From Sthenelais limicola (lineage: Eukaryota; Annelida; Polychaeta; Phyllodocida; Sigalionidae): a stretch of DNA of 64,000 nt. Under the pieces are notes generated by a model. The model was not told the DNA's origin. It searched no databases and saw only the letters and a list, made by a program, of their open reading frames with translations. Positions within the stretch are counted from its first letter, which is position 1. Every line of letters starts with the position of its first letter. Made by a program: the position numbers and the translations under genes. Location: contig OW804096.1 of NCBI GenBank assembly GCA_942159475.1, forward strand, positions 130,562,941-130,626,940, read 5' to 3'. This document shows positions 41,153 to 50,600 of the stretch, piece after piece.

Positions 41153-44100
41153 ATGCTTCGAAGTAAAGTTGTCCTTCTTGCTCCGCGCTTAGCTTTACGC
41201 GGAACTTCATCCGTAAGTTCCCCCTTTACTACTTAAACCGACAAAAGATGATGCTTACTCTATGGCTGACATGGAATTATCAAAGAGAATATCCATCGTA
41301 TATATCATGACAGCCTCACACTAAACGCGACTGACGCCAGTGACGGACGGTCATCCCCCGGCTCTGCGCGCTGCTGCCGTTGGAGTTGCCGTTGAGGCGG
41401 TTGAGCTAGCAGGTCGTTTGACGACCTTCGCTCGGCTCGTAAACCTTTTGTACAGACCTGACTGGACCAAATTAGACGAACCTACACCTGCGTACTCCTT
41501 CCCATATCAAAAAATGCAGAGTTCGGTTTGCTGAGTCAAAGTGGCCATCCATCTCGTCTTTTAGTTGTACATCCGGCTTCTTTCATGTCATTTAGTTAAA
41601 AATTAAATTGAGGTCTTGATTGACTTGAAAGTCCTTGAAGTTTTCACAAGGGCTTTGAAAAGCTACCTGGAAAATTGTACACCAGTCAATTAAGTTATAT
41701 ATATATTTCGAATGAATAATATACTGCACAATCCCACAAATCATTTTAAGGGCCATCAGTGATGCCATCAGAATGCACTCATAATTTGTTGAATTCCGTG
41801 GATGCATGCCTCCCCCGTCGCCATTAAAGAGTTATCCGCATGTTCTGAATCTAATCTTCCAAGGTTCAGCTAGATAGAGGCGGTTCCTGTACGTTTGGGC
41901 CCCGGGATGATTGGGCCCCGGTCAGGGTCTGCCTGGTTTTATGATGATAATGACAATATTCATTGACATCAAACATTTGGGAACTATTTGTCATAAAAAA
42001 TAAAATTAGCAGATAATTACCGTCATTCCAACTTTCGCCCTTTATCACCCATTTCCTGTATGAATGTGTGGTATAGGTTAGCCTACTGATATCTTGCCCT
42101 CCCTATTGAGATTGAAAAGGCCAAATAAATTTCGGCTGAACAGATTTGCAACTTTGTTTGTGTATTCTCAATTTTTATCATGTTGCGGGGTTGGAGTGGG
42201 GCAAAGGGAGTTTGTGTGTGTGGTGGGTGGGGAGGGTTAGGGGGAATTTTTTTTTTGTTCATGTTTTCATTTTACACTTGGGTTGTGTATCCTCCGGACG
42301 GTCACGCTCTTCCCCTCCCCTCCTCTCTCACTACCTCTCCTCCTTTTCTCCCTCTGCCTCTCCCCTGCCCTATTCTCTCTCCCCCTCTTCCCCCCACCCC
42401 AACACTCACCCTGTCCAACTAAAAGAGGTAGGTAGCGATAGAATACACAACCCAACTGTGAAATGAAAACATGAACAAAAAAATCCCACCCCCACCCCCT
42501 CATGATAGAATACACAAAAGGGCTGGCTGGGGCCCAAACGTCCAAAGGTCGGGGCCCAAACGTCCAAGGCCCATGTCTTTTAGCTCGGGCCCAAACATCC
42601 AAGGCCGGGGCCCAATGATCCTAGGGCCCAAACGTCCGACAACCGTCAGGACAATACACCCTTTGATTCTGGCAATGGTAGTTGTGTGCGGTAAAGTGGG
42701 CAATCATCAGAAGTTGCCCAGGATTTTTCTTTTATTAAAATTCTAAATTTGTTTCGACCGTATGGTAGGCATACTTGTTTTTTTAATGTTATATGAAACT
42801 GATGTATTGAAATTCAAATGAAATTTGATTCATTTGCATCGCCTTCGTTCTGTGTGGATATATTGGTTTTAATCCATTAAAATTTTATACTATTTTCCAA
42901 AGGTGAGGACGTTCAAGCGAGGGGATACTCCAGACCCCGATGCGGAGCTGTTCGAAAAAACAAGAGAGAAAGGAGGAGGATGGATGGAAAGGGAAACCTA
43001 CCCCGGTGAATTCGACAAAGACCGACCAAAAGGGAAAATTTATGATAAGCTGCCTTTTAAAATGACCCTAGAAGCTGGGAAGAGGTATTCGTGGTGTACA
43101 TGCGGTCATAGTAAAACACAGGTAGGGTTTCACACATGCATATGATAATATATTATATAAATATGATAATATACGTGCATATGAATATAATAATATAGTT
43201 GATCAACTGGTTAGAATGTACTATATTGTATGGTCGGGCTCGTCACTAAGTCATAATATAGAATGTAACTCGAGCAGTGTCTAGGAGGCTGTATACGATG
43301 CCCACAAGTTTTTACCGACCTGAGTATCTCTCGAGAGGCCGCTAGGTCAGGTTGGTAAAAACTTGTGGGCATCGTATACAGCCTCCTAGACACTGCTCGA
43401 GTTACATTCTATTTTTATATCATGATCTCATGTTTAGAAAAAAAAGTCCGAAACGATTTCTTTATTTACCTAGTTCGTACAATGTTCTGCCATATTGAGT
43501 AACCACTCCCGAAGCGTATGACATACGAATGGGCGTGACGTCAGGTGCAGCACAACATCGCGGTTCATTTTCTTTCTAGGGGGAGTCATGGAAAAACAAT
43601 GCCCGCCTGCTGAGGTGTAAATTACGCAACTCACCTTGTGTAAAGGAGGTGTTTAGAGATGAGATATGTTTAATGAATGAATATAAATCATACAAGTATC
43701 ATTGCACCATAGAACATTAACAAAAATTACTATTGCATCAGATCAAATTTCGCCCTACTTCTCTCCTAGCCAGTACAGTACATCGGGTATTGACCAATAG
43801 GAAGCCTCTAAATGAATACGCCTAAATTCACGCATGGTGCATCAGCGACGCAATGGTCGGATTTCACTCTGTTCCAGGGTGTACAACCCCCGATCATGAT
43901 ATAATACTCGTTATTTGACGTCCAGGGTCTCCGCGGGGCCTGGACAAGTTCAACGCCTGAAAATGGGCATTTTGGTCCAATGGCCTAGACAATCATCATA
44001 TGGGCATTGAATCCTATTGAAATCTGATTGAATGGCCTTAATATTTTCAAAGATTATTAGTTTCTTATTGTACACTTATCCATCTAACACAAAACACTGT

Positions 44101-45564
44101 GTGACTCACAAATTAAAAGTAAAAAAAAACTGATTTTTTAAAAAAACTGATTGATATAAAATCTGAGTATAAAACATTAACTACATCATTGGCCTATGTT
44201 CAACTACAACCCCCTAGTTTCGGTATTAGGGCTCAGAAAAAACACTGAAATGGACCTTGAGAAGCCAGGAATTTCTTATATTATGACCAAAAGCACGGAG
44301 ACCCTTGGTGTCGTAAATTCTAATCTACAGCTAAAAGTATTACAGTTTGAACTGGAATCCTTCATCAATAAGCGTGTAAATGTATTCAAACAGGCTGGGA
44401 TATTGTATTATAGTTCTTGGAAATCATTTTAAAGATGTGGCTATTTATGTTAGACATTATTTGATTGTTGGACTTTATTTGGTTGGCTGTATTTTTCTGA
44501 AATTTCATCATAAGTATTGATACTCGTTAGAATTGCCCAATCCCGTAGCCGGATCTTATTATATTACTTGAGACCAATTCTAAGTACTGTCTGAACTGCA
44601 CGTGCTATTTTTATAATAATTCGTTCAAGTATGCACCTTTATTTTAACTTAATTGTATAAAAACAGCCTGGGATAATTAAATTAAGAAGTATATTTATTA
44701 CCTCTTCATTCATGTTTAATTCTTGACGGAACCGCCCTGATAGATATTCAATGAGTATTTCGATTACATGCTATACATCCTAAGAAAAAATACCGTAACA
44801 ATTAATTATACAACTTTATTTTCATTTCGAAAAAGTTTAATTATATTTAATCTTTTAGTCACATGGGTTTTATTTGTAGGGGTTGGGTAGATAATTTTGT
44901 ATTTAAACTAGTGTATCGTCCAGGTTTGCATATGCAGTTTTCCACTGTGTATTGCGAGCAGAGAACATCCACGTCTGTGTATATCCCTTTCTATTCATTG
45001 ATAGTTGAAACAATGTCGAGTAGGAAGTTACACACACATTACCATGAGTATTGGAGATGTCTTCCCTAGCTGCTACTCTCACATTCTGCCTTTTTTGCAT
45101 TTTAATTAAGGTTTTATCCAATTTAGAGAGATTCTTCTAATCAAATATGGGCCTACCGGTACCGGAATTTTAAGCGACTTACGCGTATTTTAACAGATTA
45201 AATTCGTCATCAATGGCATACACCTATTGTGAATTATTCCTGACCACACCGGGGAGGGAGATTTGCGGAGCTTCCTATTGTATCAAATCTGAATTAAATA
45301 TTTTCATATTGCACTTGCACATTTTCCGTTCCATTCTTTATCTTCATGCATTTACTTATTCCATTGCAGCCTCTATGTGATGGAGCTCATAGACGTTTGG
45401 ATGGGACATCATTTGTGAAAACAAAACCACTATTTAAACCTCACCGATTTATTCCCGAGGAGACCAAAGAATATTGGTTATGCAATTGTAAGCAAACGAA
45501 TAACAGACCCTTTTGTGACGGTACCCATGCCAGACAGGATATCCAAGATGCCATCAGGTCATAG
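41153..45564 (+). CDS. CISD3: CDGSH iron-sulfur domain protein 3, mitochondrial, three exons
   Basis: CISD3 (MiNT/Miner2) is a mitochondrial matrix protein that binds two 2Fe-2S clusters, each through a CDGSH motif with three Cys and one His. Exons are 41153-41212, 42903-43121 and 45370-45564, all joined in phase 0, giving 157 residues. Residues 1-20 are basic and hydrophobic with spaced Arg and no acidic residue, as in a mitochondrial presequence. Motif one is CTCGHSKTQPLCDGAH (ligands C85, C87, C96, H100) and is split by intron 2. Motif two is CNCKQTNNRPFCDGTH (C131, C133, C142, H146). The protein is longer than human CISD3 (about 127) because of a hydrophilic stretch at residues 21-75. The exon 2 acceptor ends in AAG rather than CAG or TAG but is required by the frame. 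An AATAAA signal lies at 45635-45640. SPAG6 diverges from its 5' end. Confidence 0.94.
41891..42640. repeat. Nested inverted repeats in CISD3 intron 1
   Basis: An outer pair of about 32 bp, 41891-41922 and 42604-42635, is inverted and nearly identical (ACGTTTGGGCCC on the left, its complement on the right). An inner pair of about 50 bp, 42243-42292 and 42440-42487, surrounds a pyrimidine-rich loop. Weaker complementarity extends outwards to about 42157 and 42518. The right flank (42528-42640) holds four copies of GGGCCCAAAC(G/A)TCC at spacings of roughly 22-37 bp. The structure suggests a foldback or MITE-type element, possibly two nested. I cannot define a target duplication. Confidence 0.65.
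43258..43412. repeat. Near-perfect 155-bp palindrome in CISD3 intron 2
   Basis: Arms 43258-43316 and 43354-43412 are perfect inverted repeats of 59 bp. With one G-T mismatch the pairing continues to 43323 and 43347. The central spacer of about 23-37 bp contains CTCTCGAGAG. TA is present at both outer edges, compatible with a Tc1/mariner-type target duplication at the edge of a foldback MITE. In the CISD3 transcript this intron would fold into a very stable hairpin. Lack of divergence between the arms suggests a recent origin or strong gene conversion. Confidence 0.9.
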
Positions 45565-45634
45565 AATGTTGAACCAGTTATAATAGATTAGTGTGTATTT
45601 AATATTCCTTCGTCTCAAATTATGAGCGAATGGT

Positions 45635-45640
45635 AATAAA
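45635..45640 (+). terminator. Poly(A) signal of CISD3
   Basis: A canonical AATAAA hexamer 70 nt after the CISD3 stop codon, in an AT-rich context. It is the first such signal downstream of the gene. Confidence 0.75.
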
Positions 45641-46259
45641 TTTGGACTGATGACTCATTAAACCGAGAAGTATTTTATTGTAAAAAAAATTGCATGTATG
45701 CAGATTTTGATATTGATATAGCTAAGTTCCAATGCCTACATTGGTTATGTATTGTAAAGAGGAAACCGAGAATATTTTGTTATCTTGCCGGAGGAACGCT
45801 TCGTTAACCAATAAAAATAACTAAATAAACTATTCTGAGTTCTCGTTTTCCCAAGATAACCCATAAAAATCCCAATGACCCTCTGCGTATTTCTTACTTT
45901 ATTCACTCAAATGTGGGACCGAAGACGCCCGAACGTGTCTATTTTTGAGAATTTAAACCAACACGTTCGAATAAGGTGAACTTAACACACTCGTGAAAAC
46001 TCCCTAATGCAGACTGACACTCCAGTGTTGTTTTGAACCAAATATAGATCAGTAATCATTTCCACAATTTGTATATAATATGCCCAAAAACTTATTTATG
46101 TGAGATAATGTCTACAACTGATAAGTATCAAATCATGTTAATGTTTATTATAATAGACGATTCTAATAAACAATAAACAATTCATCCAAGGATCACCTAT
46201 CAAATCTAAAGAATATAAATTGCTACCTGTGTACCTCATCATCCCAATGGAAAGTATAT
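45641..46259. other. Intergenic DNA before the retrotransposon
   Basis: AT-rich, with no open frame or structure of note. It ends in the TA-rich target GTATATATAC at which the LTR element inserted. Confidence 0.5.
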
Positions 46260-46263
46260 ATAC

Positions 46264-46870
46264 TGTTGCGGTTTGGCTCGTCCTCCTTTGGGTGTTGATT
46301 AATTAAAGAATTAGGTTGATTACTATTAGAGCTATTGGAACTTAAACTACCGGTATTAGACTCGTCCCGCAAATATTCCTGAGAGAGAGTAGACTCATGG
46401 GCCATTCCTATGTAGATCTAGAACGTGGTAGCGTGGCGATTTACTTAGAGAAAAGCTTAGTCGTCCCCCTGGAGGAGGTAGATGGGGTCTTAGTGACCTT
46501 GGTCGGCGAGTTGGAGCGCGCTAAGAAAGAGTAGAAGCGAGCAAGTAAGTTTCCAAAGTAGTCAGGTTTTATTCCAAGTTAAATCCAGTACAAGTATCCA
46601 GGGAAGGGTCAAGATGGTAAATGACAAATCTACACGACTCACAGTGAGCCTTATATACTCAAGAAGAATACATAAAATACTCATAAAATAACCATAAAAG
46701 AAGGGGGGACGGTTTAACATGGGTGACGGCTCGTCCCCTCGTCCCCATACCTAAAGTAATGGGGTGTTGACACATTTAGGAGCAGACTCAATGAACCCCA
46801 GAACACATAACTAACATACCTGGGTGACGATCGTCACCCCTATACCAATCAAATAAGCTATCCTATAACA
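46264..46870 (-). repeat. 3' LTR, 607 bp
   Basis: In element orientation it begins TGTTATAGG and ends CCGCAACA. TATATAAG (46650-46657) is the TATA box and AATAAA (46568-46573) the polyadenylation signal. The perfect palindrome GGGTGACGATCGTCACCC is at 46822-46839. The copy of the 17-bp module at 46720-46736 is single here. The 60-codon open frame at 46223-46405 is simply the LTR-encoded start of Gag running into flanking DNA. Confidence 0.96.
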
Positions 46871-46884
46871 GAGCCCCCTTCTGA
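46871..46884 (-). other. Polypurine tract for plus-strand priming
   Basis: On minus the bases directly before the 3' LTR read TCAGAAGGGGGCTC, a purine-rich run abutting TGTTATAGG. Its position matches the polypurine tract used to prime second-strand DNA synthesis in LTR elements. Confidence 0.75.
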
Positions 46885-47612
46885 GGTTGTTCTCGTCCTC
46901 GAGAACTCAGAGGCTGCACATAAATGGCAAACATAATAAAAGAAACATAGTAAAAGGTTATAAAAGCTCTACCCGCGTTCTTTAAACGTGAACCAAAACA
47001 ACTTCATCGTTATACAGTAAATATCGACTAAAGGTGGGTGTATACAACATAAAAATCAGGCATACAAGCATATAGTGTAAATAGTCTATTAAACAAGTCA
47101 TCTAGACTTTATCTGTCAACGCACAAGTGACCATACGGGCGGCGGCTGTGGTCAGTTGGCCAGCGATAACACCCGCGCGTGCCTCTCACATCATGACAAG
47201 CGGTAGCAGACACCCGGTATCATATTTCAGCAATCAACATTCTTGTGGGACGAACCACTCCACGCGTGCTTAAGACAAGTATATCACCATCCAGTGATCG
47301 TTACTATGTGACACGGAGCATTAAGAGTCAATTTAAAAATAAGAAGTGTTCTTGATTTCAGCAACTACACTCTTTGTGTAGCAAAAGTCAATGTTTATAA
47401 TAAGGTGAAGAAATCTCGGATTACTGTCCTTGACTCCAGGCATGGAGCAAATGTTCCTAGCATCACTTGGCTGGCACATACACAGAACTTAGAAGAGGCC
47501 TATCCTCTCCCTAAGGAGGGGGAGTAGGGAAACACAATTTCAATTCACTGGTTAATAGCACTTCACTTTCCATGCTGTCGTATAGCAATTGGTCTGACCT
47601 CTCACAAATACT
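46885..47612 (-). other. Noncoding spacer between pol and the 3' LTR
   Basis: About 730 bp without an open frame of 60 codons or more. No envelope-like frame is seen. It contains a purine/pyrimidine-asymmetric segment around 47496-47525. It may act as 3' UTR or packaging sequence, but nothing shows this directly. Confidence 0.5.
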
Positions 47613-50600
47613 CTATAGATCCCTCTGCTCCGGGGGAATTTCCTCCATCACCCTCTCATAGGTGGCAATGACCTCCTGGGTGAATGTCATCCCGTCATTT
47701 CCTGCGGGGGTTTTGGTGTTAATTTCCTTTTCTTCCTGATCGGGAAATCCTGGCCAGGCAGGTAGGGACGGGGGTCCCTCTGGTTGTACAAGCAGGGGCC
47801 GGTCATCGGTTGTTCTCCACGTAAACACACGGCGGAAACTCAACGCCCTAGTCTTGCCCTTTTTCTTGGCTTCCCAGGTCTCCTGATGGAGTTCATGAGC
47901 AATACCTTGGGGAATTACCATGGTGGTCAACCTAGGATGTGGATCCAAGGGATTGAAGGTGCCACCGCTGGTGACCTGTGTCTGTCTCGGGGGTAGAGGG
48001 GGCATGGCGGCGAAGGCAGGGGTTGGCTCAGCCTCTGGTTCGGGGAGCAGCGAGGCTAGGGTGCGTTTGGTACTACTGTTCAAATCCCAGCCTCCTTCCT
48101 CCGAGGTTGAGATGGAGATGACTGGGAGGGGACGATGAGAAGAATGCACTGATGGTGTCGTTATCCGGTTGGTGCATTCCACCGGGGCGACGTCAGATTG
48201 GTCGTTGGCCAATAGTAATATCGCCTCCACAGCCGCAGCCATGGAGGTCGAGTCGCTACTGGTGACCTTGGTCTCTTCATAGACTGTCTCTGACACCACC
48301 CCGGCCCCACACTCCACATCCACATCCTTGACCACTAGATCTCTCATAACCTTTTCTGGTATCCTCATAGGTAGAGCATGTTTGGTCAAGTCCCTGACAA
48401 TCACGTCTCCATCCAACTCATAAGGGGGAGGGGGACCCAAGTCATCATGGGAGGGAGAGACCATTTCCGTGCTGGGCACGTAGGTTGCTGTAGAGCTGCT
48501 CCGAGGGGCTCTCTCTGGGCGAGCATTGTCTAATGCCCCCAGCAACGACCTACTGCTTCCCTTATCTCGATCTTCTTTCTTGCTCTTGCTCTTGCGTTTA
48601 GTATCCTTCTCAGGAGCATCTCTCTCCCCCGTTTGTTCCACTCTCCTCCTCTTATTCTCCTTTCCCACCCTGGGAGCAGGTGAGAGGGGCCTCTTGTGGT
48701 GAGGGCTACTCTCCGGCCTCCTGGAGTCATACTCCTCCAGAGGGAGGTCACACACTCGGCGATGTCCCCGGTCAAACATTGCTGTCTCATAAGGGGTGGC
48801 TGGTCTGCCCTTCAGGGGGTTGGTGCTGGTGACCACAAAAACACCACTCGACCCCAGCGATATATCCTTCGGGTCGCCATGGAGATTTGCCCGATGATGC
48901 ACCATCTCAGTGGCTCGGCCACTCCTTTTCACCTGAGGGCAGTGGGGACAAGCCAGCCCGTAGATTAAATCCTCGTGTGTTTCCTTGTGCCTTCTCCAAT
49001 CTCGCCGGTCTCTGGAGACCCAGGAGCAGTAGGGACACTGGTGGTAGCGTGACATTGTGTCAGAGACTGACCTGACTCCCTCTGGGTTGCTTTTTATAAG
49101 TGTGAGGCCTCCTCCCTCCCACCCTGAGGGCTCCTGGGCTGGGGAATTCACCTCCACCACCCTGGCTCGGGCCCATGGAATGCGATTCCATCGTCCCCAA
49201 AAGCTGTACTCCTTCAGCATCAGGACAGCCAGACCAGATTGTTCTCCTTTGGCCTTTGCCCTCGTCACCCCTCCTCCACGGTGGTTGCTGCCGAGCAAAG
49301 GCCTGGTGACATCAGTACAACAGGGGGACGGATAGTTGACACCTGTTTTATCACCCTGCTGTTGGCACCCGTCACCCATCACAGGTTGGTAATGGCGCAA
49401 TCGGTATAGCACCCGTTCTCCCATGTCGGCGGCCTTCATGATATCCCCATGGATGACTTTTTGGGTTCTGCCCTTTTTTACTCTGTACACCATATCACTC
49501 AGCACCTCTGTAATCTCCCAGGGCCCAGTCCAGAACCTCTGTAACTTGGGTGACTTCCCAACCTTCCTGAAAGGTTGAAAGACCCACACCATTTGACCCT
49601 CCTGGTATCTAGTTGCTTTCACATTCCGATCATAATAGCACTTTTCTTTCTTTCTTGTCACTTTGATGTTCTCAAACGCAACTCTGTGTGCTACCTCAAT
49701 CCTTTCCAGAAGTTGTATTATGTACTCCTCCTTGGAGTCTGTCAAGTTTTCCCCATGAGATGGATAGGCTATATCCCATGGCATATTCATCTCTCTACCC
49801 ATTGCCAGGTAATTGGGTGTGAATTTGGTGGTGGGATGAACAGAGGCGCGGTAGGAGGATGTGATGAAGGGAAGAAAGGAGTCCCAATTATCCTGTCTAG
49901 AATTAACAAGAGTGGCCAGCATGGCTCCCAACGTACGGTTATATCTCTCCACCTGGCCATTTGCGATCGGGTGAAAGCTGCATGTTCGTGATTTATCAAT
50001 GCCTAGGAGTCGTGCCACCTCTTTAAATAAATTGGATTCGAAATTTCTCCCCTGGTCAGAGTGCCACACCAATGGTGTGCCATACCTGCACACGACCTCT
50101 GTCACTAGTACGTCAGCTACAGTCTTTGCAGTGAAATCACTTATTGGGAAGGCCTCTGTCCACCTGGAGAACAGATCTGACACAACTAAGACATACTTAT
50201 TGCCAGCTTGTGACCGTGGGAATGGTCCAGTAATGTCGATGGCAATTTCCTCCCAGGCTCCCTTCAATGGCCTCTCCCCCAAGGCCGTTCTCTTCTTCCT
50301 GGGTGGGGGTTTTCGTTGTTGGCATAAAACACAAGCAGAGACAAATGTAGCCACATCTCTGGACATTGTAGGCCAGTAGCATGAGCGCCTCAATTTGCTG
50401 AGAGTCTTGTCTCGACCCAAATGAGCACCAAGTGGTCCACCATGTGTCATTCCCATAAACTCTCTCCTTGCCAACGGAGGAACGTATGCTCGCCATTCTC
50501 TGCCCCCAGCTCCAGTCCACCTGTAGCTACCGAGTATGTCTTTCTGGATGGCCAATGCTTGGTAATTATGCTTAAGCCAGAGCCAGTCACTTCCAGGTAG

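Noticed and set aside
42146..42746. Open frames of 67-111 codons on both strands in CISD3 intron 1
   Set aside because: Generated by inverted repeats and GGGCCC-rich tandem motifs; the peptides are repetitive and low complexity.
46223..46405. 60-codon minus-strand open frame identical to the start of Gag
   Set aside because: It is the 3' LTR copy of the LTR-encoded Gag start running into flanking DNA, not an independent gene.
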